From positions 3,748,501 through 3,812,500 of the forward strand of contig NZ_CP072801.1 in assembly GCF_017901135.1 (NCBI RefSeq): a stretch of DNA of 64,000 nucleotides. Reading direction: 5' to 3'. The stretch comes from Thiothrix litoralis (lineage in GTDB: Bacteria; Pseudomonadota; Gammaproteobacteria; Thiotrichales; Thiotrichaceae). A program made the position numbers and the translations under genes. The notes under the pieces were generated by a model. The model saw nothing but the letters and a program-made list of their open reading frames with translations, did not search any database and had not been told where the DNA came from. Shown one piece after another: positions 1 to 9,850 of this stretch (position 1 is the first letter of the stretch; every line of letters starts with the position of its first letter).

Positions 1-930
1 GATGCTGGCAGCATCAAGGCCGGTGATCGTATTGCATTGAGAGACCCCAACGTGGAAGGCCATCCGGTACTGGCCGTGATGGATGTCAGCGGTGTCGACG
101 AATTCACCGATGCAGAAATGGCCACCATGACCCAGCAGATTTATCGTCCTGCTGAAGGTGAAGCGCATATCGGTGCAGATACCTTCAACTCCCAAGGCAA
201 GTTCTGCCTGTCAGGGGCGATCAAGGTACTCAACTTCTCTTACTTCCAAAGCGAATTCCCGGATACTTTCCGTACTGCTGTTGAAATCCGCAACGAAATT
301 ACCGAGCGCGGCTGGAAAAAGGTTGTTGCCTTCCAGACCCGTAACCCGATGCATCTGGCACACGAGGAACTGTGCCACATGGCGATGGATCGTCTCGGCT
401 GTGATGGCTTGGTCATCCACATGCTGCTGGGCAAGCTGAAGAAGGGCGATATTCCCGCCCCGGTACGTGATGCCGCCATCCGCAAGATGGTTGAGCTGTA
501 TTTCCCGCCGAACAGTGCGATGGTTACCGGTTACGGTTTCGACATGTTGTATGCGGGGCCAAAAGAAGCGGTATTACATGCCGTATTCCGCCAAAACATG
601 GGTGCAACACATTTCATTATTGGTCGTGACCATGCCGGTGTTGGCGATCATTACGGTGCATTTGATGCTCAGGAAATTTTCGATAATGAAGTGCCTAAAG
701 ACGCCCTTGATATCGAAATCTTCCGCGCAGACCACACCGCTTACTCCAAAAAACTGGATAAGGTTGTGATGATGTGTGAAGCACCCGATCATCAGAAGGA
801 TGATTTTGTACTGCTTTCTGGTACCAAAGTTCGTGAAATGCTGGGTCAGGGCATTGCACCACCCAAAGAGTTTTCGCGTCCTGAAGTCGCCCAGATTCTG
901 ATCGATTATTATCAAAGTGAGAACAGTTAA
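1..930 (+). CDS. sat: Sulfate adenylyltransferase (dissimilatory ATP sulfurylase), 5' end outside the window
   Basis: The frame is open from base 1, so the N-terminal part (roughly the first quarter, judged from the family length of about 400 residues) lies upstream. A TTG at 37 is internal and not the start. Family motifs are clear: QTRNPMH (nucleotide binding), GRDHAGVG and SGTKVREML near the C-terminus. In sulfur oxidisers Sat runs in reverse, turning APS and pyrophosphate into ATP and sulfate by substrate-level phosphorylation in the cytoplasm. aprB follows after about 115 bases, which supports the dissimilatory role over an assimilatory CysD/N system. There is no fused APS kinase domain at the C-terminus. 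Confidence 0.95.
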   Translation, partial: DAGSIKAGDRIALRDPNVEGHPVLAVMDVSGVDEFTDAEMATMTQQIYRPAEGEAHIGADTFNSQGKFCLSGAIKVLNFSYFQSEFPDTFRTAVEIRNEITERGWKKVVAFQTRNPMHLAHEELCHMAMDRLGCDGLVIHMLLGKLKKGDIPAPVRDAAIRKMVELYFPPNSAMVTGYGFDMLYAGPKEAVLHAVFRQNMGATHFIIGRDHAGVGDHYGAFDAQEIFDNEVPKDALDIEIFRADHTAYSKKLDKVVMMCEAPDHQKDDFVLLSGTKVREMLGQGIAPPKEFSRPEVAQILIDYYQSENS

Positions 931-1044
931 GTCTGTTTAAAGTATCTCTGGTGCAGTCTGAGCTTTGAGGAAAGGGCAACAGGCTTCACTGGTTGAGTTC
1001 TGTGACCATATGTAGCAATACAATCAATTTCAAGGAGTTACACA

Positions 1045-1515
1045 ATGCCTACGTTTGTACGTACTGACAAATGTGATGGCTGCAAAGGCGGCGACCGCAC
1101 CGCTTGCATGTACATCTGCCCCCACAACCTGATGAAGCTGGACGTTGACGGTTCTGCGACAGGCCACGCGATGAAAGCGTATAACCAAGAGCCGGATCAA
1201 TGCTGGGAATGCTATTCCTGCGTTAAAATCTGCCCTTCCAACGCGATTGAAGCACGTCACTATGCTGACGTTGTACCACTCGGCGGTTCTGTACAGCCTT
1301 TGCGCGGTCAGGATTCCATCATGTGGTCTATCAAATTCCGTAACGGCACCATGAAGCGTTTCAAGTTCCCGATCCGTACTACCCCAGAAGGTTCCATTGA
1401 TTGCTACGGCGGCAAGCCGAAAGCTGATCTGGCTAACCTCGGTAAAGCCCTGTTGACGCGTGATGTCATGGGTGGCTACCGCGCTGGCAACCCGGCTGAA
1501 CTGATTTGCAAGTAA
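1045..1515 (+). CDS. aprB: Adenylylsulfate reductase beta subunit (ferredoxin-type)
   Basis: 156 residues, the usual AprB length. Two [4Fe-4S] clusters are visible: the first in the N-terminal segment CDGCKGGDRTACMYICP, the second in CWECYSCVKICP around residues 50-61. The C-terminal tail that wraps around AprA is present. AprB takes electrons from the FAD of AprA and hands them to the Qmo complex. The ATG is preceded by AAGGAG at about 1032-1037. It lies 56 bases upstream of aprA, the standard aprBA order, and is surely co-transcribed with it. Confidence 0.96.
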   Translation: MPTFVRTDKCDGCKGGDRTACMYICPHNLMKLDVDGSATGHAMKAYNQEPDQCWECYSCVKICPSNAIEARHYADVVPLGGSVQPLRGQDSIMWSIKFRNGTMKRFKFPIRTTPEGSIDCYGGKPKADLANLGKALLTRDVMGGYRAGNPAELICK

Positions 1516-1571
1516 TTGGTAAATCACAAGACACGCTTCGTTATTAACTCTTAAGTATTGAGGAAACACAA

Positions 1572-3599
1572 ATGGCAGGTACATTTGGTAATCCAGAGGT
1601 TGTCCAAGAAGAAGTTGACATCCTCATCATCGGTGGCGGTATGGCTGCGTGTGGCGCGGCGTATGAAATCATGCCTTGGATCGGCGCTGCAAAAGAAGCA
1701 GGCGTTGACATCACCGTTAAGCTGATCGACAAAGCAGCAATGGATCGTTCTGGTGCCGTTGCACAAGGTCTGTCTGCGATCAACACTTACATCGGTCCAA
1801 ACCAAGATCCAGCGGACTACGCTCGCATGGTTTCCAACGACCTGATGGGCATCACCCGTGACGACTTGGCTTACGACTTAGGCCGTAACGTTGACGATTC
1901 CGTGCATTTGTTTGAAGAATGGGGTCTCCCCATCTGGAAAACAGTCAACGGCGAGCGTTTTGACGGTGCTACTTGGCCTAAAGAAGGCGGCAAGCTGTTG
2001 AAAGACGGTGGCGACCCTGTTCGTTCCGGTAAATGGCAGATCATGATCAACGGCGAATCCTACAAGTGGATCGTTGCTGAAGCTGCGAAAAAAGCATTGG
2101 GTTCTGACAACATTCAGGAACGTGTTTTTATCGTTAAGCTGGTCAATGATGCTAACGACAAAAACCGCGTGGCGGGTGCTGTTGGCTTCTCTACCCGTGA
2201 AGACAAAGTATACGTTTACAAATTCAAGGCTTGCCTGCTGGTAGCCGGTGGTTGCGTAAACATCTTCCGTCCACGTTCCGTTGGTGAAGGCCAAGGCCGT
2301 GCATGGTACCCAGTATGGAACGCAGGTTCCACCTACACCATGGCTGCTGAAGCCGGTGCAGAACTGACCATGATGGAAAACCGTTTCGTTCCAGCCCGTT
2401 TTAAAGACGGCTACGGTCCGGTTGGCGCATGGTTCCTGCTGTTCAAAGCGCAAGCGACTAACGCCTACGGCGAAGTCTACATGACCAAGAACAAAGAATT
2501 GTTGAACGACTATCCTCCGTATGGTCAGGCAGCGGTTCCAGCATCTTGCTTGCGTAACCACTTGATGCTGAAGGAAATGAAAGAAGGTCGCGGCCCCATC
2601 TATATGGATACCGTTACCGCTTTGGCTAAACTGCGTGAAACACTGTCTCCTCGTGAAGTGAAGCATCTGGAAGCAGAAGCTTGGGAAGACTTCCTTGACA
2701 TGTGTATCGGTCAGTGCGGTATCTGGGTGGGTGAAAACATTGAACCAGAGAAGAAAAACTCTGAGTTGATGCCTACTGAACCGTACCTGCTGGGTTCACA
2801 CTCAGGCTGCTGCGGTATCTGGGCTTCTGGTCCTGAAGACGTTGGCGCTCCGACTACTGAAGAGCATCCTGAAGCAGACAAAATTCCTGCTCACCTGCCA
2901 CAAGGCTGGAACTGGGGCTACCGCTCCATGACCACAGTACGTGGTTTGTTCACAGCGGGTGACGGCGTTGGCGCTTCTGGTCACAAGTTCTCTTCTGGTT
3001 CACACACTGAAGGTCGTATGTGTGCACAGTCTATGGTTAAGTTCGTTATGGACAACAAAGACTGGGTTCCTACACTGGACACTTCTGTAGAAGATCTGGT
3101 TAACGAAATCTATCAGCCAGTGCGTACTTTCCTTGAGCACAAGGATTACACCACGGCGATCGACGTAAACCCACACTACATCACGCCACGGATGTTGCAG
3201 TTCCGTCTGCAAAAAATCATGGATGAATATGTAGCAGGTGTTGCCACTTACTACACTACCAACGGTCACATGCTGGCGGTAGCGGAAGAAAAGTTGGGTA
3301 TGCTGAAAGAAGATGCGCAGAAAATGCGTGCAAAAGATCTGCACGAACTGCTCCGCGCATGGGAAAACTATCACCGTATCCTGACGGCTGAAGCGCACAT
3401 GAAGCATATCCAGTTCCGTCAAGAAAGCCGTTACCCTGGTTTCTACTACCGTATGGACTACAACCTGGTAGACGAAGAAAACTGGCATTGCTTCGTAAAC
3501 TCTGTTTACGACAAAAACACCAAGACTTGGAACGTGTTCAAACGCGCCCACAAAGACTTGGTTGACAAGTCCAAGCTGTTCAAACCTGCTGCCCATTAA
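1572..3599 (+). CDS. aprA: Adenylylsulfate reductase alpha subunit (FAD)
   Basis: 675 residues. The N-terminal Rossmann motif IIGGGMAACGAAYE (about residues 16-29) binds FAD, and the fumarate-reductase/succinate-dehydrogenase flavoprotein fold continues through the protein. The segment NRFVPARFKDGYGPVGAW carries conserved substrate-site residues, and GDGVGASGHKFSSGSHTEGR is a conserved AprA stretch in the second half. It catalyses sulfite + AMP to APS, working oxidatively here given the sat and qmo neighbours. The RBS GAGGAA lies just before the ATG. It is directly downstream of aprB; a 13-bp-stem hairpin at 3649-3678 follows the stop. Confidence 0.96.
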   Translation: MAGTFGNPEVVQEEVDILIIGGGMAACGAAYEIMPWIGAAKEAGVDITVKLIDKAAMDRSGAVAQGLSAINTYIGPNQDPADYARMVSNDLMGITRDDLAYDLGRNVDDSVHLFEEWGLPIWKTVNGERFDGATWPKEGGKLLKDGGDPVRSGKWQIMINGESYKWIVAEAAKKALGSDNIQERVFIVKLVNDANDKNRVAGAVGFSTREDKVYVYKFKACLLVAGGCVNIFRPRSVGEGQGRAWYPVWNAGSTYTMAAEAGAELTMMENRFVPARFKDGYGPVGAWFLLFKAQATNAYGEVYMTKNKELLNDYPPYGQAAVPASCLRNHLMLKEMKEGRGPIYMDTVTALAKLRETLSPREVKHLEAEAWEDFLDMCIGQCGIWVGENIEPEKKNSELMPTEPYLLGSHSGCCGIWASGPEDVGAPTTEEHPEADKIPAHLPQGWNWGYRSMTTVRGLFTAGDGVGASGHKFSSGSHTEGRMCAQSMVKFVMDNKDWVPTLDTSVEDLVNEIYQPVRTFLEHKDYTTAIDVNPHYITPRMLQFRLQKIMDEYVAGVATYYTTNGHMLAVAEEKLGMLKEDAQKMRAKDLHELLRAWENYHRILTAEAHMKHIQFRQESRYPGFYYRMDYNLVDEENWHCFVNSVYDKNTKTWNVFKRAHKDLVDKSKLFKPAAH

Positions 3600-3648
3600 T
3601 AAAGGGTTGCTTGGAAACAGCTCTAAACCTTACTATCGGGTTTAGGCC

Positions 3649-4368
<720 letters not shown>

Positions 4369-4375
4369 TCGGGAA

Positions 4376-4415
4376 GTCCCCCCCATCCCCAGCCCTTCCC
4401 CCGCAAGGGGTGAAG
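4376..4415. repeat. Short C-rich/G-rich repeat-like segment before the FKBP gene
   Basis: CCCCCATCCCCAGCCC followed by CCGCAAGGGGTGAAGGGAG is the half-palindrome type also seen at 6641-6741, 45241-45341 and 9935-10051. It occupies the whole spacer between adk and the FKBP gene, leaving the RBS at 4421-4428 just outside. Confidence 0.45.
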
Positions 4416-4433
4416 GGAGTAAAGAGGAATGCA

Positions 4434-4946
4434 ATGAGTGCAGTTCAAGAAAAAGTGGCCGCCGGTAAAGTCGTCGAGTTCAGTTACCGCATTACTGACC
4501 GCCATGGCGAGGTCGTGGAACAGGTCGACTTGCCGTTGAGCATGGTGTTCATGCGCCATAACCGCCTGTATGACGTGGTGGAAAAAGCCTTGGTAGGTTG
4601 CCGCGTCGGTGATGAAGTGTCGGTCGGTGTTCCCGCTGCTGAGAGTGCGTGGGGCGAAGCCGACGCCAACCTGATTCTGGTGCAAGACATTGAGCATGTC
4701 CCCCCGCCTTATCGCCAGATTGGTCAGGAAGCGCAATTTCAGGCCGAAAATGGCGAAATCAAAACCTTCCGTGTGACCAGAGTGACAGCAGATTCCGTGA
4801 CGCTGGATGGCAACCACCCGTTTGCAGGCCAGACCATGACCTTCCACGTCAAGGTGCTTGCGATTCGCGATGCCAGCAAGGATGAGTTGTTACACGGCAT
4901 TGCCTCCGGCGCACCTGACAGTGTTGGCGGTGCGACTATCCATTAA
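4434..4946 (+). CDS. FKBP-type peptidyl-prolyl isomerase, SlyD-like
   Basis: 170 residues from the ATG at 4434, which has the RBS AAAGAGGA; the frame opens at a GTG at 4410 but that lies inside a repeat-like GC-rich stretch and has no RBS. The protein shows the SlyD layout: an FKBP half (VVEFSYRITDRHGEVVEQ...), the inserted chaperone flap (DIEHVPPPYRQIG...QAENGEIKTFRVTRV) and the return strand DGNHPFAGQTMTFHVKV. It lacks the His/Cys-rich nickel tail of E. coli SlyD. Cytoplasmic folding helper; link to the sulfur genes is not evident. Confidence 0.85.
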   Translation: MSAVQEKVAAGKVVEFSYRITDRHGEVVEQVDLPLSMVFMRHNRLYDVVEKALVGCRVGDEVSVGVPAAESAWGEADANLILVQDIEHVPPPYRQIGQEAQFQAENGEIKTFRVTRVTADSVTLDGNHPFAGQTMTFHVKVLAIRDASKDELLHGIASGAPDSVGGATIH

Positions 4947-4978
4947 ACCATTAAACAACCCACAAAGGTGGCAAGTAT

Positions 4979-5332
4979 ATGGCAATCCCGGATTTGACCG
5001 ATTTAGAAAAATCCATCATCCAGCAAAGTATTAACGAACGTTGGCGCAAGGGCGGCGTTGTTGCCGAAGAAGTCGAAGTGGAATTACGGCTCTTCAAGGG
5101 TGACCGCGAAGTAACCCCATGCCCGGCCATGTATTGGGAACATGAAGGTTGTACCTTTCTGGTTGCCAAGACGGGCGAAAGTGCGTATCGCTCGCAGTTT
5201 TTCTATTCCGCCAAAGAACAATTCAGTACAGGCATAGAAGAGTACACCGATCTGGGCGATTGCGTGCTGTTCCTGCTGCGCTTGCAAGCCGACCACGAGA
5301 GCGAACGCTTAAAGAATTTCCCCACCCGTTAG
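4979..5332 (+). CDS. Conserved small protein of unknown function
   Basis: 117 residues, soluble, no signal peptide or membrane segment. The N-terminal third is helical and charged (LEKSIIQQSINERWRKGG), followed by beta-like segments (EVEVELRLFKG, CPAMYWEHEGCTFLVAKTG) and DCVLFLLRLQADHES near the end. AAAGGTGG at 4964-4971 serves as RBS. It sits between the FKBP gene and pfp, both on the same strand with short gaps, so it is probably co-transcribed. I do not recognise the family. Confidence 0.7.
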   Translation: MAIPDLTDLEKSIIQQSINERWRKGGVVAEEVEVELRLFKGDREVTPCPAMYWEHEGCTFLVAKTGESAYRSQFFYSAKEQFSTGIEEYTDLGDCVLFLLRLQADHESERLKNFPTR

Positions 5333-5378
5333 TTAGTTTGATAGACATCATTTGAGAGATTACTAAGAGGAGTTGTGT

Positions 5379-6638
5379 ATGACCGTCAAGAATGCTTTTT
5401 ACGCACAGTCCGGCGGCGTGACCGCTGTGATCAATGCTTCCGCTTGCGGCGTGATTGAAACCGCCCGCCAGCACGGCGACAAGATCGGCACGGTATACGC
5501 CGGTCAAAACGGTATTATCGGCGCATTGCTGGAAAACCTCATCGACACCAGCAAAATTTCTGCGGCAGATGTCGCGGCGCTGCGTCACACCCCCTCCGGT
5601 GCTTTTGGCTCTTGCCGTTACAAGATGAAAAGTCTGGAAAAGAACAAGCGTGAGTACGACCGTTTGATCGAAGTGTTCAAAGCGCACAACATCGGCTATT
5701 TCTTCTACAATGGCGGCGGTGACTCGGCGGATACCTGTTTGAAAGTGTCGCAGTTGTCTGATGCAATGGGCTTCCCGATTCAGGCTATCCACGTGCCTAA
5801 AACCGTCGATAATGACCTACCTGTGACTGACAACTGCCCCGGTTTCGGTTCGGTTGCCAAGTACATCGCGGTGTCTACCCGTGAAGCCAGCTATGACGTG
5901 GCTTCCATGTGTGCAACTTCCACCAAGATTTTCGTGCTGGAAGTCATGGGGCGTCACGCGGGCTGGATTGCAGCGGCGGGCGGCTTGGCCACAGATGCCA
6001 CCAACGATATTCCCGTGGTTATCCTGTTCCCGGAAATCGAGTTCAACCAAGAGAAGTTCCTGGCAACGGTTGATGCGAAAGTAAAACAGTACGGCTATTG
6101 CACCATCGTGGTGTCTGAAGGCTGCCATTACCCTGACGGCAAATTCCTAGCAGAGCAGGGCACACGTGACTCCTTCGGTCATGCGCAATTGGGCGGTGCT
6201 GCTCCGGTCGTGGCTAATATGATCAAGGATGCGCTGGGGTACAAATTCCATTGGGCAGTGGCGGACTACCTGCAACGTGCGGCGCGTCACTTGTCATCCA
6301 AGTCTGACGTAGAACAAGCCTATGCGCTGGGCAAAGCAGCGGTTGAGCTGGCGATGGAAGGCAAAAACTCGGTGATGCCAGCGGTTATCCGCGATTCCAA
6401 CAAGCCTTACGCGTGGCACATCGGTGTGGGCGAGTTGAAAGACATCGCCAACGTCGAAAAAATGATGCCAGTGGAATACATCAGCGAAGATGGCTACGGC
6501 ATTACCGAGGCTTGCCGCGAGTATTTGCTGCCACTGATCGACGGCGAAGATTACCCGCCATACGAAAACGGTATGCCGAAGTATGTATCGTTGAAGCATG
6601 AACTGCTGGCGAAGAAACTGCCAGCGTTTGAACTGTAA
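5379..6638 (+). CDS. pfp: Pyrophosphate-dependent 6-phosphofructokinase
   Basis: 419 residues from the ATG at 5379 (RBS AAGAGGAG at 5365-5372); the TTG at 5373 overlaps the RBS and is unlikely. Phosphofructokinase fold with GGGDS at 112-116 (ATP enzymes have GGDGS) and PKTVDND at 140-146, where the lysine replaces the glycine of ATP-dependent PGTIDND. Both changes mark PPi dependence. The enzyme is reversible: fructose-6-P + PPi to fructose-1,6-P2 + Pi. In autotrophs it can work backwards in the Calvin cycle and regenerate PPi, which is a substrate of Sat encoded 5 kb upstream. Confidence 0.92.
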   Translation: MTVKNAFYAQSGGVTAVINASACGVIETARQHGDKIGTVYAGQNGIIGALLENLIDTSKISAADVAALRHTPSGAFGSCRYKMKSLEKNKREYDRLIEVFKAHNIGYFFYNGGGDSADTCLKVSQLSDAMGFPIQAIHVPKTVDNDLPVTDNCPGFGSVAKYIAVSTREASYDVASMCATSTKIFVLEVMGRHAGWIAAAGGLATDATNDIPVVILFPEIEFNQEKFLATVDAKVKQYGYCTIVVSEGCHYPDGKFLAEQGTRDSFGHAQLGGAAPVVANMIKDALGYKFHWAVADYLQRAARHLSSKSDVEQAYALGKAAVELAMEGKNSVMPAVIRDSNKPYAWHIGVGELKDIANVEKMMPVEYISEDGYGITEACREYLLPLIDGEDYPPYENGMPKYVSLKHELLAKKLPAFEL

Positions 6639-6640
6639 TA

Positions 6641-6741
6641 GAAGAAACCCCTCCTAACCTCCCCTTATCAGGGGAGGAACAAGAGATTGCTCCGAACTCT
6701 TACTCCCTTCCCTGATAAGGGGAGGGGTGGGGAGGGGTTTC
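6641..6741. repeat. Palindromic dispersed element, copy 1
   Basis: About 100 bases: left arm GAAACCCCTCCTAACCTCCCC...CAGGGGAGG, a central spacer, and the right arm CCTGATAAGGGGAGGGGTGGGGAGGGGTTTC as its approximate reverse complement. An almost identical copy is at 45241-45341 inside hsdS. Here it fills the gap between pfp and the YkgJ-family gene, and a hairpin of this size may also act as a transcription stop. No ORF is carried; it is a MITE/REP-like element. Confidence 0.8.
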
Positions 6742-6828
6742 CCCCAAATATATTGCCTCTGTTTGCATAGCAGGGGCGTTCTTTTTATACTCTTTGTTTT
6801 CACAGATCACACCCCGGTAACCCTTATT

Positions 6829-7746
6829 ATGGCTGAAAAACTCGACATTCCTGAGGAATTCCACAGCACCCTCGTCCCTGAACTGTTGACGGATGACACC
6901 ACCATTCAGTTTGACTGTCACCCTGGTGTTTCCTGTTTCAATATTTGCTGCAAAGCGGCCGATGTGACACTCGCGCCGTATGACATCCTGCGTTTGAAAA
7001 AGCGTTTGGGGATGACCTCCAGCGAATTCCTCGATAAACATACCGTGCCGTTTGAAGTCGATGGGCAAGGCTTGCCCGGCATCAAGCTGCGTACCGATGA
7101 CAACAAGACCTGCCTGTTTGTGCGTGAGGAAGGTTGCAGCGTCTACGAAGACCGCCCGGCAGCGTGCCGCTATTACGGGCTGGGTTTGCTGTCGCACCGT
7201 GCGGCGGACTCCTCACAAGACGTGCAATTCTATTTCCGTAACAAGGAAGCGCATTGCCAAGGCTGGAATACCGAAAAGGTCATGACTGTGCGCGATTACC
7301 GCGCGGCACAAGGCGTGCCCGAATACGACGAAATCAACCGTGAGTGGATGCAGTTGATGCTGAAAAAGAAATCAGCAGGCCCCGCGATTGGCAAGCCTGA
7401 TCCGCTCAGCTACCAGTTGTATTTCATGGCCAGTTTTGACATTGACCGCTTCCGCCGTTTTGTGGAAAGCCCCGCTTTCTCCAAGGTTTATGTGATCAGC
7501 GATGAGATGCGTAACGAATGGCAGGATGACGTGGTGCTGCAACGCTTCGGCTTCCGGCTGTTGCGTCAGGTGTTGTTTGATGAGCAGACCATTCCTACGC
7601 ATGAAAACATTCTGGAAAAGCGTTGGGAAGAGCGCAAGGATATCATCGAGTTACGCCACAAGGCCGCTGTTGACCTGCACCTGCAACGGGCAGAGGCAGA
7701 GCGCAAGGCTGCACTGGAATCGAGCGATGACGGCGCGGCTGGCTGA
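6829..7746 (+). CDS. YkgJ-family cysteine-cluster protein (putative metal chelator)
   Basis: 305 residues from ATG 6829; the open frame reaches back to 6727 but that part translates the repeat element and a hydrophobic non-homologous stretch. Cysteines fall in the YkgJ/CxxCxxCC pattern: C30, C36, C40-C41, C95, C103, C113 (CSVYEDRPAACRYYG) and a later HCQGW. Members are thought to bind zinc or iron clusters; biological role unknown. The C-terminal 40 residues are a charged helix (LHLQRAEAERKAALE). It stands alone between a repeat element and the RRM gene. Confidence 0.8.
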   Translation: MAEKLDIPEEFHSTLVPELLTDDTTIQFDCHPGVSCFNICCKAADVTLAPYDILRLKKRLGMTSSEFLDKHTVPFEVDGQGLPGIKLRTDDNKTCLFVREEGCSVYEDRPAACRYYGLGLLSHRAADSSQDVQFYFRNKEAHCQGWNTEKVMTVRDYRAAQGVPEYDEINREWMQLMLKKKSAGPAIGKPDPLSYQLYFMASFDIDRFRRFVESPAFSKVYVISDEMRNEWQDDVVLQRFGFRLLRQVLFDEQTIPTHENILEKRWEERKDIIELRHKAAVDLHLQRAEAERKAALESSDDGAAG

Positions 7747-7926
7747 GTAGCAAATAACGAAAAAATGGCAATCTGTCTGACAGTTGTCATTTAAACGGGA
7801 TATTGGGCTTCCTTCTTACCCGAAAACCTGTATAGTCACACTTTTTACAATATCGTTTCTATCGAGTCTGCGGGTATTTTGCCTACATCCTCTTGAGCGG
7901 TTTACTGAAACCTTTAGGAGGTTCTC

Positions 7927-8244
7927 ATGGCTACTAAGCTTTACGTTGGCAACTTGCCATATTCCATTACTCAACAAACGCTGCAAGACAAGTTCAGCCA
8001 GTTTGGTGACGTGACTTCAGTCAGCGTTATCACTGACCGTGACACTGGGCAAAACAAAGGCTTTGCCTTCGTTGAAATGTCCAGCAGCAGCGAAGCCCAG
8101 AAAGCTATCGACGGCTTGAATGGCACTGATATTGACGGCCGTGGCATCAAAGTTAACGAAGCCAAGCCACAAGCACCACGCGACAATCGCGGCGGCGGCT
8201 TTGGTGGTGGTCGTAGCGGTGGCGGCGGTGGCGGTCGCTGGTAA
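7927..8244 (+). CDS. RNA-recognition-motif protein with glycine-rich tail
   Basis: 105 residues: one RRM with RNP2 LYVGNL (5-10) and RNP1 KGFAFVEM (44-51), followed by a short Gly/Arg tail (GGGFGGGRSGGGGGG). Such small RRM proteins in cyanobacteria and proteobacteria bind RNA and are often cold- or stress-induced. RBS TTTAGGAGG lies 7 bases before ATG. The 180-base upstream region contains a likely long 5' leader. Transcription ends at the clear terminator 8271-8301, so this is a monocistronic unit. Confidence 0.92.
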   Translation: MATKLYVGNLPYSITQQTLQDKFSQFGDVTSVSVITDRDTGQNKGFAFVEMSSSSEAQKAIDGLNGTDIDGRGIKVNEAKPQAPRDNRGGGFGGGRSGGGGGGRW

Positions 8245-8270
8245 GCAGCCCCCCTCGGCTTATACCGAAT

Positions 8271-8301
8271 AAAAAAGCCCGGCCTTGTGCCGGGCTTTTT
8301 T
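8271..8301 (+). terminator. Rho-independent terminator of the RRM gene
   Basis: AAAAAAGCCCGGC, loop CTTGT, GCCGGGCTTTTTTG: 7-bp GC stem extended by A/T pairs, with a U tract. Confidence 0.92.
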
Positions 8302-8511
8302 GTGAGGGAAAGAAAGTGGAGAGTGATGAATATTTACTTTAATGTGGCAATAAGTTGTTGTAGTATTGGGGGATCAGCATTGCCCGGCGCGATGCAGCCA
8401 CTTAACAACCCAGTTTGATCAGTTTTCTAGCAAGGCAACTTTTTATACAGCCCATTTCCTGCTAAGGGTCTCTGTAACCCACTGATTCAAAAGGCCGATT
8501 AGACACGAGCC
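8302..8511 (+). promoter_or_regulatory. Putative CRISPR leader with a degenerate repeat-like end
   Basis: About 200 bases without an ORF between the RRM terminator and the first full repeat. Its last part, 8470-8504, resembles the repeat (CTCTG..., CTGATTCAAAAGG, GATTAGAC) but has many mismatches and lies only 7 bases before repeat 1, too close for a normal spacer. The side is judged a leader because the opposite end of the array has the truncated repeat and because the repeats end in ATTAAGAC, like the 5' handle ATTGAAAC of many type I/III crRNAs, when read on the plus strand. Confidence 0.5.
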
Positions 8512-9850
8512 CTCTGAAGACCGCCCTGATTTAAAAGGGATTAAGACAATCACATCCGCCAACAGTCTGGCGTATCCAGCCTCTGAAGACCGCCCTGATT
8601 TAAAAGGGATTAAGACCCGTTGCGCCCTCGACTACCGCGCCATGTTTCCTCTGAAGACCGCCCTGATTTAAAAGGGATTAAGACGTTCAGCAATGTTGCT
8701 CCATTATTCCCAAGATCTCTGAAGACCGCCCTGATTTAAAAGGGATTAAGACTTGTCATACGTCATCCTCCCAAAAGCCGAAGCCTCTGAAGACCGCCCT
8801 GATTTAAAAGGGATTAAGACGGCATACGCGGCTTCCATTGCCTCCTCTTCATCCTCTGAAGACCGCCCTGATTTAAAAGGGATTAAGACAAGATTCTATG
8901 GATCATTTCATTAGTCCTCAGTTCTCTGAAGACCGCCCTGATTTAAAAGGGATTAAGACTCAGCACCGTACCACGCATTATTTGCTCTGCGATGCTCTGA
9001 AGACCGCCCTGATTTAAAAGGGATTAAGACCCACCAACAGCGTCGATTGAATGGCAGAGTGACTCTGAAGACCGCCCTGATTTAAAAGGGATTAAGACTA
9101 TTGGCAATGGCATGGCGTTGAATTGTTTTGACTCTGAAGACCGCCCTGATTTAAAAGGGATTAAGACTCAGGGAGTGGGAATAATCCACCATTAGCGCCC
9201 TCTGAAGACCGCCCTGATTTAAAAGGGATTAAGACCTGTATCTCGAACACTCCACGGGAATCTACGTTGCTCTGAAGACCGCCCTGATTTAAAAGGGATT
9301 AAGACGATTGTTAATTATTTAACCATGTTAAACAGTGAGGTCTCTGAAGACCGCCCTGATTTAAAAGGGATTAAGACCCTAATGCTTTTGCTTTTTCCTC
9401 GTTGGTTAAGGCTCTGAAGACCGCCCTGATTTAAAAGGGATTAAGACCAAAGCCATGTTGCCGCCCTTGGCATAAAGGTATGCCTCTGAAGACCGCCCTG
9501 ATTTAAAAGGGATTAAGACCGTCTGAATGCGGTACACAAGGCGCGAAAACACTCTGAAGACCGCCCTGATTTAAAAGGGATTAAGACCATTGTCAACGGT
9601 CATAAGCGTGGCTGCGATTGCTCTGAAGACCGCCCTGATTTAAAAGGGATTAAGACGCGTGTTAGGCATTTGGGCGTAGCTTCTGCGAATCTCTGAAGAC
9701 CGCCCTGATTTAAAAGGGATTAAGACACCGATCCTCCCTGCATTAGCCGTACCGTTCTGCTCTGAAGACCGCCCTGATTTAAAAGGGATTAAGACTCCTT
9801 GAACGTCCAGCCTAATGCCTTTTGAAGGCTCTGAAGACCGCCCTGATTTA
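8512..9850 (+). CRISPR. CRISPR array: 19 full 36-bp repeats, one truncated repeat, 19 spacers
   Basis: The repeat is 36 bp, starting CTCTGAAGACCGCCCTGATT and ending TTTAAAAGGGATTAAGAC (overlapping quotes), identical in all 19 full copies. Spacers are 32-36 bp and all different. Repeat starts are 8512, 8581, 8649, 8717, 8785, 8854, 8924, 8995, 9063, 9132, 9200, 9270, 9342, 9412, 9484, 9552, 9621, 9691, 9760 and the 22-bp truncated copy at 9829-9850. The repeat contains a short internal palindrome (CCCTGATTTAAAAGGG, imperfect). Spacer length and the ATTAAGAC end fit type I or III, but no cas gene is within 8 kb left or 54 kb right, so the type is open. Confidence 0.98.

Noticed and set aside
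6727-6828. Upstream extension of the YkgJ-family frame with a hydrophobic segment
   Set aside because: It translates the end of the palindromic element; the ATG at 6829 gives the family N-terminus.
8302-8511. Possible tracrRNA or small RNA next to the CRISPR array
   Set aside because: The repeat-like stretch is in the same direction as the repeats rather than an anti-repeat, and no terminator or cas9 is present.
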